From Atopobiaceae bacterium (lineage in GTDB: Bacteria > Actinomycetota > Coriobacteriia > Coriobacteriales > Atopobiaceae), in NCBI GenBank assembly GCA_017510785.1, contig JAFWMH010000070.1, positions 1 to 64,000 of the forward strand: DNA of 64,000 nt, read 5' to 3'. Positions 17,143-26,337 of the stretch are shown piece by piece (position 1 is the stretch's first letter; each line of letters starts with the position of its first letter). The position numbers were made by a program, and so were the translations under genes. The notes below the pieces were generated by a model. The model did no database searches. It was not told the origin of the DNA and worked only from the letters and a program-made list of their open reading frames with translations.

Positions 17143-17838
17143 CTAGTCCTCGTCGGACTCCAGGAAGTTGTACACAACTGCGGCAAGCGCGGCGCCAGCC
17201 AGCGGTCCCACGATGAACACCCACAGGCTGCCGAGCGGGGCGGCGTTGCCCGTGATGGCTGCCACGATGGCAGGACCAAAGCTGCGTGCGGGGTTGACGG
17301 ACGTACCGGTGAGGCCGATGCCCAGAATGTGCACGAAGGTGAGCGTGGCGCCAATAACGAGGCCAGCGAGAGAGCCGTGCGAGAACTTCGAGGACGTAAC
17401 GCCCAGAATGGTGAGTACGAAAATGAAGGTGAGCACGATTTCGACGAGAAGGCCGGCGATGAAGTTGCCGCCTACGCCTGCGAGACCATTGGTGCCAAGG
17501 CCGCCGGTCATGTCGGTAACGCCACCCATGCTAAAGATGGCAACGAGCAGCAGCGAACCGGTAAGGGCGCCGACGACTTGTGCCACGATGTAACCAATGA
17601 GGTCCTTCGAGTCGATGCCACCGCGCATGAACACGCCCAGCGATACGGCCGGGTTAACATGGCAGCCCGAGATGTTGCCAATGCTGTAGGCCATGGCGAC
17701 GATGGTGAGACCAAACGCCAAAGCGGTGAGCAGGTATCCGCTGCCGCTTGCTGCGTCGCAACCTACCAGCATGGCAGTACCGCAACCCATGGTTACGAGA
17801 ACAAACGTGCCGATGAACTCTGCAATGTACTTCTTCAT
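17143..17838 (-). CDS. aqpZ: Aquaporin, AqpZ type
   Basis: 231 residues with six membrane helices and two pore-forming NPA motifs, HVNPAVS (residue 60 onward) and SVNPARS (residue 180 onward). The selectivity-filter Arg follows the second NPA. A His in helix 5 (TLTFVHILGIGLTGTSVNP) is the water-selective type, in contrast to the Gly of glycerol facilitators, so water transport is favoured. The start at 17838 (MKKYIAEFIGTF) has GAAAGGATC upstream. A longer open frame upstream is not supported. Confidence 0.92.
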   Translation of the reverse strand: MKKYIAEFIGTFVLVTMGCGTAMLVGCDAASGSGYLLTALAFGLTIVAMAYSIGNISGCHVNPAVSLGVFMRGGIDSKDLIGYIVAQVVGALTGSLLLVAIFSMGGVTDMTGGLGTNGLAGVGGNFIAGLLVEIVLTFIFVLTILGVTSSKFSHGSLAGLVIGATLTFVHILGIGLTGTSVNPARSFGPAIVAAITGNAAPLGSLWVFIVGPLAGAALAAVVYNFLESDED

Positions 17839-17924
17839 ACCGATCCTTTCTCTGTAACTGCAGATGCGCCAAAGGCGTTCCCCTATTGTAGCGATTTTGT
17901 GACGAATCGACACGGCAATCTTTG

Positions 17925-18923
17925 TTATCTGGGTATTATCCCTGCCGGGGAATCGGTTGGGGCTTCCATCTCGAGCACGTGCTGCATCATGCGGCCAAAG
18001 AGTGCGGCAAGCACTTGTTGGAACGGGGTTCCAATGATGGCGGGAAACATCACCTCGGGACTGAAGTAGCTCGATGCGAGCACTGCGCCAACCGACACGT
18101 TGCGAATCCCACAGCAAAACGAGGTGGCGACGAAACGATCCCGTTTGTCCCCGCTCAAGCGTCGAGCGAGGAGCATGCCTACAACGAAGCTGGCGATGGC
18201 AAATGCGAGCATGAGGACCAGTATTTGGAACAAATGCAGGGAAGGACGGCGTACGTAGTCGGCAAGACCCGTGGCATTGGTGGCGACAATGACGGGCAAG
18301 AGGAGACGAGAAACGGGAACCGTAGGTCGGTGAAGCCGTGCGGATTGTCCGCGCGTGAGGACGTATGCAACTGTTGCGGCAAGCGCGGGGATGGCGACCA
18401 TGTAGGCCATGCTTGCCATCATTTGCGCGGAATCGAATGCAATGGTGGCTCCCACGAGAAGCTTGAGGGTGAGTGGGATGGAAAAGGGGGAGACGAGGGT
18501 TGACGCCAACAAAGCGGAAAGCGCAAGTGCTATCTCCCCCTCGAACATTCCCACCCACATTACCGTGGATGCTCCTATGGGTACGGCATATTCCAGCACG
18601 ACGCCTGCGACGGTATTAGAATTTGGCCCGAACACGGCACTCGCGATGGCCCAGGTAATGAGGGGAGCCACAACATGCACCCATGCAAGAATTGCAGCAA
18701 GAACGCCAGGCCTGTGCAACACGCGACGAAGTGAGGAAGGATCGTTCTTCAAGGAGTTTTGAAAGGTCATAATGGCGAACAGCGTTGGTATTGCAGGTTT
18801 TATGGGGAGCAAGGCCCGGGGGCAGAGCATGCCGATGGCAACGCCAGCGGGAACGATGAGCGTAAGGTGGCTGCCAATCCAGTCTCCTAGCGCAAGCCAT
18901 GTTTCGTAGCCTCTGTGTTCCAT
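17925..18923 (-). CDS. Bile acid:sodium symporter (BASS) family transporter
   Basis: 332 residues with about ten hydrophobic helices in the BASS/arsenical-permease-like fold. Recognisable family stretches are AIMTFQNSL in the early part, LEYAVPIGASTVMWVGMFEG in the middle, and FCCGIRNVSVGAVLASSYF, the cross-over helix with the GxRN motif. Known members move organic anions such as bile acids, pantoate or pyruvate with sodium; the substrate here is not readable. The start at 18923 has GAGGAGG with good spacing. It is transcribed in the same direction as the aquaporin, with 86 bases between them. Confidence 0.8.
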   Translation of the reverse strand: MEHRGYETWLALGDWIGSHLTLIVPAGVAIGMLCPRALLPIKPAIPTLFAIMTFQNSLKNDPSSLRRVLHRPGVLAAILAWVHVVAPLITWAIASAVFGPNSNTVAGVVLEYAVPIGASTVMWVGMFEGEIALALSALLASTLVSPFSIPLTLKLLVGATIAFDSAQMMASMAYMVAIPALAATVAYVLTRGQSARLHRPTVPVSRLLLPVIVATNATGLADYVRRPSLHLFQILVLMLAFAIASFVVGMLLARRLSGDKRDRFVATSFCCGIRNVSVGAVLASSYFSPEVMFPAIIGTPFQQVLAALFGRMMQHVLEMEAPTDSPAGIIPR

Positions 18924-19110
18924 TTCTTGCGCACCTCCTCGCTTAAGTGTAAGGCCTTATCATCGAGAACCACATGGGGAACACAGCAGCGCAACACTAT
19001 TTAACCTTCGGGTAATTGTTGGCGTGTGGGTTCACACCTAAACCAGTCTCGCGCAAACGATGCAATCGTAGTATCATAACTATGTAGGGTGTTTTGCAGT
19101 GGGAGGTAGT

Positions 19111-19407
19111 ATGAACGTAACGTTGAACAGGGATGGCAATGCGCTGTTCGTTACCATTTCGGGGCGCGTTAACACCGCAACGGCGCCCGAGCTCGAGGCA
19201 ACGCTTGTGCCGGCGCTCGATGGTGTTGTGGATTTGACTATTGATATGGCGGAGGTTCTCTACATTTCGAGTGCAGGTTTGCGCGTTATCCTTACCGCCC
19301 AAAAGATAATGGCTCGCCAAGGAACGCTTACGGTGCGCAATTTACGTCCGGAAGTGTACGAAGTGTTCGACATGACGGGTTTCGCCGAGTTCATCAACAT
19401 TGAGTAG
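19111..19407 (+). CDS. STAS-domain anti-sigma factor antagonist
   Basis: 98 residues forming one STAS domain. The phosphorylatable Ser region is YISSAGLRV near residue 52-60, as in SpoIIAA/RsbV proteins. When unphosphorylated such proteins bind and remove a kinase/anti-sigma factor. ATG 19111 follows GGGAGG; an in-frame GTG at 19099 lacks it. The gene lies 14 bases before the RsbW-like kinase gene, so the two form an operon. No sigma-B-type sigma gene lies next to them. Confidence 0.88.
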   Translation: MNVTLNRDGNALFVTISGRVNTATAPELEATLVPALDGVVDLTIDMAEVLYISSAGLRVILTAQKIMARQGTLTVRNLRPEVYEVFDMTGFAEFINIE

Positions 19408-19421
19408 CCGGGAGACGTCCT

Positions 19422-19826
19422 ATGTCCCTAACGGTGGAAACGAAGATCGCAAACATCGAGCGAATCACCAACTACGTTAACGAGCAGCTCGACAACATGA
19501 AGTGCTCGCGTCGTGCGAAGACGCAAATCGATATCGCGCTCGATGAGCTGTTTAGCAACATATGCAACTATGCGTATGGCGACAGAATTGGTCATGCGAC
19601 CATTCGCGTACAGGAGATTCCCGAAACGAACTCCGTTAGCATTACCCTTGAAGATGGCGGTATTCCCTTCGATCCGCTTGCGCACGACGATCCCGATATA
19701 TCTCTTGGTATCCACGAGCGCGCGATTGGTGGCCTAGGTATCTTTATGGTAAAAAAAACGATGAACGCAGTAAAATATGAGTACCGCGATGGTCTTAACA
19801 TACTAACCGTCGTAAAGTCGTTGTAA
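19422..19826 (+). CDS. RsbW-like serine kinase / anti-sigma factor
   Basis: 134 residues of the HATPase_c_2 type. The N box is IDIALDELFSNICNYAYGD (Glu and Asn for Mg-ATP), G1 is LEDGGIPFDPL and G2 is RAIGGLGIFMVKK. It should phosphorylate the STAS protein coded just upstream and bind it or a sigma factor. The start at 19422 has GGGAGACG upstream. Downstream is a hairpin (19834-19864) and then the polyphosphate enzyme, which may be read from the same promoter. Confidence 0.88.
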   Translation: MSLTVETKIANIERITNYVNEQLDNMKCSRRAKTQIDIALDELFSNICNYAYGDRIGHATIRVQEIPETNSVSITLEDGGIPFDPLAHDDPDISLGIHERAIGGLGIFMVKKTMNAVKYEYRDGLNILTVVKSL

Positions 19827-19833
19827 GCTATTG

Positions 19834-19864
19834 GTGAGGCAAGCTCTTGGGGAGTTTGTCTCGC
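19834..19864 (+). repeat. Hairpin of the GTGAGGCA / TGTCTCGC family
   Basis: GTGAGGCAAGCTC (19834-19846) pairs with GAGTTTGTCTCGC (19852-19864), allowing three G-T pairs; as single-stranded RNA this favours the plus-strand transcript. The right arm GGGGAGTTTGTCTC is the exact reverse complement of 26452-26465. It may weaken read-through from the RsbW-like gene. Confidence 0.5.
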
Positions 19865-19897
19865 TTGCATAATCCCACCACAAAAGAGGGGGCGCCC

Positions 19898-21367
19898 ATG
19901 CTTAAGGACTTCGCCAAGGCAGCCAAGCCGAGCAAAGAGGAAATCGATGAGCGGCTGGAGGTGGAGCAGGCACGGCTTGCGGCGAATCAGCTGCGCATTC
20001 GTCAAGCGAAGGTTCCTGTTATGGTGATCTTCGAAGGATGGGGGGCGGCCGGTAAGGGAAGCGTTCTGGGCCGTGTGATTAAGGACATGGACCCGCGCTT
20101 CTTCTCTGTTGTGACCTTGTCGTCGAGGCCCACGGAAGAGGAAAGCATGCGTCCGTTCCTGTGGCGCTACATGGTGCAGATTCCCAAAGAGGGCCAGTTT
20201 AAGTTTTTCGATACGTGTTGGATGGAAGAGGTTACGAATGGACTCATTTCCAACACGCTTTCGCATGAGGAATACGATAACCGCATTGACTCCATCAACA
20301 TGGCCGAGCGCCAGCTTGTAGATAACGGCTACCTCGTTATGAAGTTCTTCTTCCACGTGAGCAAGAAGGAGCAGCGTGCACGTCTCGATGCGCTTTCGGC
20401 CGACGAGAACACGAAGTGGCGTGTGAACGAAGACGACTACGTGGAAAACGAACAATACGAGCGTGCGCTCGAAGTGTATGGTCGTTACTTGCGCGACACG
20501 AATCGTTCTGCGGCTCCGTGGTACATCATCGATGCAAAGGCACGCAAGTGGGCCACGCTGCAAGTGTTAGAGTTCCTTAACATGGGAATTGAGGTCGCGA
20601 TTCACAATCGAGGCGTGGCAGCGCCGCTCAGGCAAAACGTGTTTGCGCTCAAGCGCATGCCTCCGCTCGCGTCGATTGATCTTGATAAAACCATCGAGTA
20701 CGACGAATACCGTGCGCAGCTCAGCGAGCTGCGCAGCCGATTGCGCGAGCTGCACAACGTGGTGTATCGTCACCGCATCCCCGTGGTTATCGCCTATGAG
20801 GGATGGGATGCCGCCGGCAAGGGAGGCAACATAAAGCGCATTACGTCAGCGCTTGATCCGCGCGGTTACGAGGTGCATCCCATTGCGAGTCCCGAGCCCG
20901 GCGAGAAGGCGCGCCATTATTTGTGGCGCTTTTGGAATCGTCTGCCCAAGGCGGGCCACATTGCGATTTTCGATCGCACGTGGTACGGTCGCGTAATGGT
21001 GGAGCGTCTCGAAGGCTTTTGCTCCGAAAACGACTGGCGTCGTGCGTACAACGAGATCAACGAGTTCGAAAACGAGCTCATAGAGGCGGGTGTGGTCGTA
21101 ATAAAGTTCTGGGTGCAAATCGATTCCGAAACGCAGCTCGCACGCTTTACCGACCGGCAAAACACTCCCGAGAAGCAATGGAAGATTACCGACGAGGATT
21201 GGCGCAACCGCGAAAAGTGGGATGCATACGAGCAGGCGGTTGACGAGATGATCGCAAAGACGAGCACGATTAACGCTCCTTGGCACGTGCTTGAATCTAA
21301 CGACAAACGCTATGCACGCATCAAGGCCCTACGCATTGTGATTGATGCCATAGAACATGCGTGCTAG
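19898..21367 (+). CDS. pap: Polyphosphate:AMP phosphotransferase (two-domain PPK2)
   Basis: 489 residues made of two PPK2 domains. Each has a Walker A loop: FEGWGAAGKGS at about residue 45 and YEGWDAAGKGG at about 295. Each also has an RP or RW lid region; FWNRLPKAGHIAIFDRTWYG is the second-domain Walker B area. Two-domain (class II) enzymes convert AMP to ADP using polyphosphate. Domain 1 lacks the fuller motif set (DTCWMEEV in place of FDRSWY), as usual for the structural half. The start at 19898 follows AGAGGGGG. It lies behind the STAS/RsbW pair, which suggests a stress-energy link, by inference. Confidence 0.9.
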   Translation: MLKDFAKAAKPSKEEIDERLEVEQARLAANQLRIRQAKVPVMVIFEGWGAAGKGSVLGRVIKDMDPRFFSVVTLSSRPTEEESMRPFLWRYMVQIPKEGQFKFFDTCWMEEVTNGLISNTLSHEEYDNRIDSINMAERQLVDNGYLVMKFFFHVSKKEQRARLDALSADENTKWRVNEDDYVENEQYERALEVYGRYLRDTNRSAAPWYIIDAKARKWATLQVLEFLNMGIEVAIHNRGVAAPLRQNVFALKRMPPLASIDLDKTIEYDEYRAQLSELRSRLRELHNVVYRHRIPVVIAYEGWDAAGKGGNIKRITSALDPRGYEVHPIASPEPGEKARHYLWRFWNRLPKAGHIAIFDRTWYGRVMVERLEGFCSENDWRRAYNEINEFENELIEAGVVVIKFWVQIDSETQLARFTDRQNTPEKQWKITDEDWRNREKWDAYEQAVDEMIAKTSTINAPWHVLESNDKRYARIKALRIVIDAIEHAC

Positions 21368-21409
21368 AATGCTGTGTGTTCCGGTAGACGTCGTGGATGG
21401 GCCGTAGGT

Positions 21410-22519
21410 ATGTTTGAGCGCCTGAAGGAGATGGCAAACGAGCCTGTCTCCGACCGCTGGGTGGACGCATTGGTTAGGTGTGCCCTCGCATTGTGGACTT
21501 TTGGACAAATCGTTTTTGTCCACTCTGCGATGGGAGAGCTTCCCTGGGTGGTAGACGCTGGCATTGCGCAGCTCTTCCAGGCGTGTGTGGGGGGATGTTT
21601 GGTGGCTGCGCTCGCGTGCCGAGGGTTCGGTTTTAGGCCTGCGAGCGTGGTCATTATGTTTGGCGCTCTCGTTGCTGCGGTTTCGGTGTGGCGCAAGGTG
21701 GGAGATTTGCACCTCATTGTGTTGCTGCTCTTTGTGCTCGTGGCGCGCGGAATGGATTTACGAAGCCTCTTTCGATGCTACGTTTACAGTGCGATTGCGG
21801 GTATGCTCGTGGTATGCGGGAGTTCGGTACTTGGCATGGCGGCAACGCGTGTTTTTTTGCATGTGGATGGTTATGCTGTTGGCTATGGCTTCTCGTCGGA
21901 CGGTGCGTTTGGCAGCATCCTTCTTTCGGTGCTTGTTGGCATGGTGCTTGGGTCGTGTGAGGCCCCATCGTGGCATGGCGTCGTGTTGCTGAGTGTGTTG
22001 AGCGCGATTGTTGCTTTGGTAGTGCTCGGCTCTGCTTTCGTTGCGCTCCTAGCCATTGTGTTTGCTGTGTGCGTTTGCGTGCATGCGCATCTGCCCGATG
22101 TGGTACACAGCATTGCGGTGCGTCCGGAATGGCATTGGCTCGTGGCAGTGGCGCCAGTGGTACTGCTTTGTGTGATTGCTGATGGGACTAAGTTGTTTAA
22201 GCTGTCTGCCACAGTGGGTGCCTATGAACTGGGCGTGGGTTTGTATGGTTACGGTGCTTTGGTGTGCCTATTGTTGATGTATGTTCGCAGTATCCTTCTT
22301 TTGGGTGCTTCGGGATGGAGTTTTTTGGCGCTTTGTGGCTGCGTATTGTTCTCGTTGCTTCTTGTTTGTGAACAAACGCCCCTGTTCATGGAGTGCAACT
22401 GTACATTGTTGCTGCTTTCGCGTGGGATGAGTTCATTAGGAAGACCCATGCCGATGCCGTGTGAGGGGTCGGTGATGGATGGACCCATAGAGTCGAAGAA
22501 CGCTCCAGAGGAGGCATGA
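21410..22519 (+). CDS. Polytopic membrane protein of unknown function
   Basis: 369 residues with about ten hydrophobic segments, beginning near residue 25 after a charged start, and a polar C-terminus. The long stretches rich in Leu, Val and Cys and the loop HVDGYAVGYGFSSDG recall O-antigen ligase or polymerase (Wzy-like) proteins, but I do not see a firm signature. The start at 21410 is the first ATG after the previous gene; the ribosome site is weak. It overlaps or abuts the next gene (ATGA), so the two are translated together. Confidence 0.65.
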   Translation: MFERLKEMANEPVSDRWVDALVRCALALWTFGQIVFVHSAMGELPWVVDAGIAQLFQACVGGCLVAALACRGFGFRPASVVIMFGALVAAVSVWRKVGDLHLIVLLLFVLVARGMDLRSLFRCYVYSAIAGMLVVCGSSVLGMAATRVFLHVDGYAVGYGFSSDGAFGSILLSVLVGMVLGSCEAPSWHGVVLLSVLSAIVALVVLGSAFVALLAIVFAVCVCVHAHLPDVVHSIAVRPEWHWLVAVAPVVLLCVIADGTKLFKLSATVGAYELGVGLYGYGALVCLLLMYVRSILLLGASGWSFLALCGCVLFSLLLVCEQTPLFMECNCTLLLLSRGMSSLGRPMPMPCEGSVMDGPIESKNAPEEA

Positions 22520-22521
22520 CG

Positions 22522-23229
22522 ATGGCGGGCCACGACACGGGCTATAACAAGCCGGGGATTTGCAACAACCGCACACATACCCCTCACGTGGACAAGTTGA
22601 GCTTTGGGTTTATCGCAGGCATTGGCCTTGCGGCGGTATTACTCATTGCGTCGATTGGCGCCTGTACCGTAGGGCGTAAAGGGCATGATGCGGTATGCGA
22701 GCTGCCCGATGCAGTAGTGTTGCGCCGTCATTTGTATGGAAGCTACGCGCAGTACCTTGAGGATGTATGGCTTGGCCAAGGTGTTGGCGAGGTTTGCTTC
22801 GAGATGCGTGACGCGGGGAAATACTTCATTGCATATGGGGGCTATGCGGAAGAATGTACGCTCGACCGTGTGAACATTGTGGGCAATCACGCGTATTATG
22901 ACGCCATGCCGATTGTGCGTAACGCGGGATGGTCGGCAAGGCTCGAACGGCCGATTAACAACAATGGCAGCATTTGCGGCAAATGGGCGCTGTGCATGAG
23001 CAGTGCCGACGGATCATTCGAAGCGAGCGATTGGCTCGTGTTTCGTGAGGATGGTACGGGTGTGTGGGGACAAGGCGACTACAATGCGATTAATGTGAGT
23101 GAGGCCGATTTAGTTGGCATGGGGCACCCCTTCTCGTGGCATGTTACGCCGTGCGAGGGCGGAGTATTGGCGGTTCTCGACTTGGGTGGAGATGCTCCGG
23201 GCGAGGCAACGATTGCGGTGAGCGTATAA
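22522..23229 (+). CDS. Single-pass membrane-anchored protein of unknown function
   Basis: 235 residues. One hydrophobic helix (FGFIAGIGLAAVLLIASIGA, near residues 28-47) follows a short cytoplasmic part; the rest should be outside. The outer domain has paired Cys, many Gly and Trp, and stretches like FIAYGGYAEECTLDR and WLVFREDGTGVWG that look like a beta-rich fold. No family is recognised. GAGGAGG at 22508-22514 fits the ATG at 22522; the ATG at 22516 overlaps the previous stop but is too close to that site. It is probably co-expressed with the polytopic protein upstream. Confidence 0.65.
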   Translation: MAGHDTGYNKPGICNNRTHTPHVDKLSFGFIAGIGLAAVLLIASIGACTVGRKGHDAVCELPDAVVLRRHLYGSYAQYLEDVWLGQGVGEVCFEMRDAGKYFIAYGGYAEECTLDRVNIVGNHAYYDAMPIVRNAGWSARLERPINNNGSICGKWALCMSSADGSFEASDWLVFREDGTGVWGQGDYNAINVSEADLVGMGHPFSWHVTPCEGGVLAVLDLGGDAPGEATIAVSV

Positions 23230-23230
23230 A

Positions 23231-24199
23231 TTACGAACGCGAATGCGAAAGCTTGCGAGGCGTGAAGGGCTTGCGTATGTAGCAGAGCTTGTCCTTGCAG
23301 TTCTTGCACATAAGAGACGCGTTGGTGCGCTCGTCGAAGCGCTCAGGATGGCGAATGAATGCCAACTCCCAACGTACAAGAACGAGCAATGCGACCGATA
23401 GAAGCGTCCAGCCATACCAGCCGCCCACTACGAATAGGGGCGTCGTTGCCATAATGCCGTCCCAGTTAAAGATTTGGCACGTGGTGCAGCACCGATTGCG
23501 CATGAGCACGAGTTGTATTGGGCACCACAGGACGACGCTGCTCAAATCGAACACAAAGTAGAACATGGTCCACAAAAGAACGGTGCGCTCGTTGAGCCAG
23601 CCAAAACGGTCGAGAAGCAGGCCGATGGCTACGTTCCATACAATCCAGAATATGAGAACAGGAATGATTTCGCGCAAGCGATCTTGTCTGATGCTATGAC
23701 GCAGCGCCTCGTTCGCGGTAAGATCGTCCTCGGACCATGGAAGCATTCTTAGCACGTCAATATCGACGGCGAATTGCTTGCCGGCCTCGGCGATGCCTTC
23801 CGTGGTTTCTTGCATAGCGCGACGCGTATTGCTCACTCGCGCGCCGAGTGTTTGCTGCCCCTGCGACGCTAGTTCGCGCACCCGCTCGCGCATGCTGCGA
23901 GTGCTGCCACCAAAAAGCGCCTCAGTGGGAGCATGGAACTGAGGGTACTGCTTTTTGCTCCCCATCGAGATGTTGGCGCGTGGCCTGAACTTGGAGATGA
24001 GGTCGAGCAACATTAGTACAAACAGGATGTTGGCAATACTTATGCCACCCTCAATGCCAACATGCCCGGTAATGTCGAGCTGCTCTGGTTGAACTATGAA
24101 GAGAACTATTCCTGTGACGAAAAGTGCCGCGCGAAGCACGAGCTGCCATACATAGCGTATGAACAGGGGTGTGGGGGAGTTTTCACGTCTAGTAGCCAT
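23231..24199 (-). CDS. Multi-pass membrane protein with C-terminal Cys motif
   Basis: 322 residues. Two helices near residues 18-75, a long charged coiled segment (residues 85-165, RERVRELASQGQQTLGARVS), then four more helices. The tail carries CKNCKDKLC, which with CCTTC in a loop may bind metal. No family is recognised. The start at 24199 is the first ATG but lacks a clear ribosome site; a GTG at 24217 would add six residues. It converges on the single-pass protein gene with one base between stops. Confidence 0.6.
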   Translation of the reverse strand: MATRRENSPTPLFIRYVWQLVLRAALFVTGIVLFIVQPEQLDITGHVGIEGGISIANILFVLMLLDLISKFRPRANISMGSKKQYPQFHAPTEALFGGSTRSMRERVRELASQGQQTLGARVSNTRRAMQETTEGIAEAGKQFAVDIDVLRMLPWSEDDLTANEALRHSIRQDRLREIIPVLIFWIVWNVAIGLLLDRFGWLNERTVLLWTMFYFVFDLSSVVLWCPIQLVLMRNRCCTTCQIFNWDGIMATTPLFVVGGWYGWTLLSVALLVLVRWELAFIRHPERFDERTNASLMCKNCKDKLCYIRKPFTPRKLSHSRS

Positions 24200-24230
24200 G
24201 GATAAGTAATCTACCACAGAGCTATTTCAT

Positions 24231-24258
24231 TTGCAAAAACCCATCGTTGCGCTAGGAT
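24231..24258 (+). promoter_or_regulatory. Possible sigma-70-type promoter
   Basis: TTGCAA (24231-24236) and TAGGAT (24253-24258) are 16 bases apart in the divergent region between the membrane protein and the flavoprotein gene. Both boxes are close to consensus. Confidence 0.35.
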
Positions 24259-24406
24259 AAATTGCCGTCAGAAAACATCTTCGTCCCGCGTGAGGAGGGC
24301 ACACGGATTGGGGCGTGGTAACAGCGTACGCACCGCTTATCGCCACTGGCGCACGCGTAACGGTGTTGTTACGGCTGGGGACGAATGGCAAGAGTGAGGA
24401 GCTTAC

Positions 24407-24877
24407 ATGTTTCGTAAGATGCGGCGACATGCCCAATTGCTCGACCATGAGGAATGCGAACAAATCCTTATGGAGCAGCCGAGGGGCGTTCTCTCGGTGC
24501 TTGGTGACGACGAGTATCCGTATGGCGTGCCACTCGATTATGTGTACGAGAATGGCGTGCTGCTGTTCCACTGCGCGTCGGTCGGTCACAAGATGGATGC
24601 CATTTTGGCGCACGACAAGGCCAGTTTTTGCGTGCTCGACGATGGCGTTCGTCACGAGGGCGAATGGTGGATGTGCTTTAGGTCTGTTATCGCGTTTGGA
24701 CGTGTGAGCCTTGTGGAGAACGAGGATGAAAAGCGGCGGGCATTGTGGAAGCTGGCGGCAAAGTACTTCCCGGCCGACTACGATACCGAGTCCGATATTG
24801 CGCGCAACCTGGCGCGTGTTGCCATCGTGCGGTTCGAGATTGAGCACATGACGGGCAAGGCTGTGCGCGAAAAGTAA
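24407..24877 (+). CDS. Pyridoxamine 5'-phosphate oxidase-like flavoprotein (NimA type)
   Basis: 156 residues. The family pattern is clear: HEECEQILMEQPRGVLSVLG, then YPYGVPLDYVYENGVLLFHC and the flavin-binding HKMDAILAHDKASFCVLD. Members of this group include nitroimidazole reductases (NimA) and heme or F420-independent flavin enzymes; the substrate cannot be told. GAGGAGCTTAC before the ATG is a good ribosome site. It stands alone, between a divergent membrane protein and the PTS-like gene. Confidence 0.85.
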   Translation: MFRKMRRHAQLLDHEECEQILMEQPRGVLSVLGDDEYPYGVPLDYVYENGVLLFHCASVGHKMDAILAHDKASFCVLDDGVRHEGEWWMCFRSVIAFGRVSLVENEDEKRRALWKLAAKYFPADYDTESDIARNLARVAIVRFEIEHMTGKAVREK

Positions 24878-25141
24878 TCGCGAGAAGCACTTTGGCTAAT
24901 CGGCTGTTTCCAATAGGGCCCCGTTTGGATACGTTGATGACCAAGTTGAGTACCAAGGTCACGAAGTTGTGTTCGCAAAGCATCTTGCAGAGGACATGGG
25001 CTGCGAGGTGAGAGCGGGATGCCGGACGATTCCCGAGCGATTCCATGTTGCAACTTGTTGTCGTACGCGCTTGGATTGGAGTTCCTTAACGATGCATGCG
25101 CTATATTGCTAAGGCAGTTTTGGCCTTTACAAGGGGGAAGC

Positions 25142-26185
25142 ATGAGTGATAATATCTCGTTTTTTGAGCGCAAGGACATCCGGCCGGGGTTCAAGCGTTA
25201 TGCCATCGATGCGTTTGGCGCTATGGCACAGGGTCTCTTTGCGTCGCTGCTCATCGGTACCATTTTTTCGACGTTGGGCGACCTGACCGGCCTTGAGGTG
25301 CTCGGGCAAATTGGTGGGTTTGCGAAATCGGTCGCCGGTCCCGCGATGGCCGTTTCCATTGGCTCTGCCCTTGCCGCGCCGCCGCTCGTGCTGTATTCGC
25401 TTGCAGCAGTGGGCTTTGCCGCCAACGATGCGGGAGGTGCTGGCGGCCCCCTTGCGGTGTTTTTCGTCGCGATCGTTGCGGCCGAGCTGGGCAAGATGGT
25501 CTCGAAGGAGACGAAGGTGGATATTCTTGTGACGCCGGGCGTTACCGTGGGCGTGGGTTGTGCGTTGGCGTTGGCCGTGGGGCCATGGATTGGTGCCGCT
25601 GCGTCGGCGGTGGGTGGCCTTGTGATGTGGGCGACCGATTTGCAGCCGTTCCTCATGGGCATCGTGGTTGCGGTACTGGTTGGCGCGGCGCTCACGTTGC
25701 CCATCTCGAGCGCGGCGATTTGTGCGGCACTTGGGTTGACGGGCCTTGCGGGTGGTGCGGCGCTTGCCGGTTGCTGCGCACAGATGGTGGGCTACGCGGC
25801 CGCGAGCTTTGCCGACAATGGCTGGTCGGGAGTGGTTTCGCAGGGTCTCGGAACGTCCATGCTACAGGTTCCAAATATCTTTAAGAAGCCCGTCACGTGG
25901 GTTCCGGCGCTTGTCGCCAGCGCTGTGACCGGTCCCGTTGCAACCGTAGTGTTTGGGATGCAGCAAAACGGCGCTGCAATCGCGAGTGGTATGGGGACGT
26001 GCGGTTTGGTTGGCCCGATTGGCCTGTATTCCGGCTGGGTTGCCGACGGCATCGTTCCCGGACCCATGGAGTGGCTTGGCATGGCGCTCGTGTGCGTAGT
26101 CGTTCCCGCCGTTGTTGCTTGGCTAGTCGCGTTCGCCATGCGTCGTGCTGGGCTCATCGTTGACGGCGACATGCGCGTGGAGTAG
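25142..26185 (+). CDS. PTS_EIIC_2-type membrane protein
   Basis: 347 residues with about nine or ten very Gly/Ala-rich helices. RYAIDAFGAMAQGLFASLLI, FFVAIVAAELGKMVSKETKV and DILVTPGVTVGVG match the PTS_EIIC_2 family, which resembles sugar-transport IIC units but usually occurs without IIA or IIB, as here. The real substrate and energy coupling of this family are unknown. The start at 25142 follows AAGGGGGAAG. No PTS partner gene lies in the window. Confidence 0.8.
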   Translation: MSDNISFFERKDIRPGFKRYAIDAFGAMAQGLFASLLIGTIFSTLGDLTGLEVLGQIGGFAKSVAGPAMAVSIGSALAAPPLVLYSLAAVGFAANDAGGAGGPLAVFFVAIVAAELGKMVSKETKVDILVTPGVTVGVGCALALAVGPWIGAAASAVGGLVMWATDLQPFLMGIVVAVLVGAALTLPISSAAICAALGLTGLAGGAALAGCCAQMVGYAAASFADNGWSGVVSQGLGTSMLQVPNIFKKPVTWVPALVASAVTGPVATVVFGMQQNGAAIASGMGTCGLVGPIGLYSGWVADGIVPGPMEWLGMALVCVVVPAVVAWLVAFAMRRAGLIVDGDMRVE

Positions 26186-26205
26186 CGTGGCGCTTTGTCA
26201 ATTGG

Positions 26206-26337
26206 TCTGCTCCTAAAGAACAGTCAAATCGGAAAGTGGCCCGGAGGAGCAGCCGCGCGCAGTTCCGCAGGCCGATAGCTGTTTGAGCTTTGCCCTCCGG
26301 GCCACGGACGGGACATTTGACTAATCTTTAGGAGCAG
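26206..26337. mobile_element. MITE-like element, copy B, with 9-bp target duplications
   Basis: A 132-bp element with 13-bp perfect terminal inverted repeats, CTGCTCCTAAAGA (26207-26219) and TCTTTAGGAGCAG (26325-26337). Inside lie GTCAAAT/ATTTGAC and a perfect 12-bp stem GTGGCCCGGAGG (26236-26247) / CCTCCGGGCCAC (26294-26305). It is bordered on both sides by the 9-bp direct repeat GTCAATTGG (26197-26205 and 26338-26346), as left by a transposase making 9-bp staggered cuts. It codes for nothing, so a transposase elsewhere would have moved it. Confidence 0.85.

Noticed and set aside
17839..18558. N-terminal extension of the aquaporin
   Set aside because: It overlaps the BASS transporter on the same strand in another frame and is Arg/His-rich; the real start is 17838.
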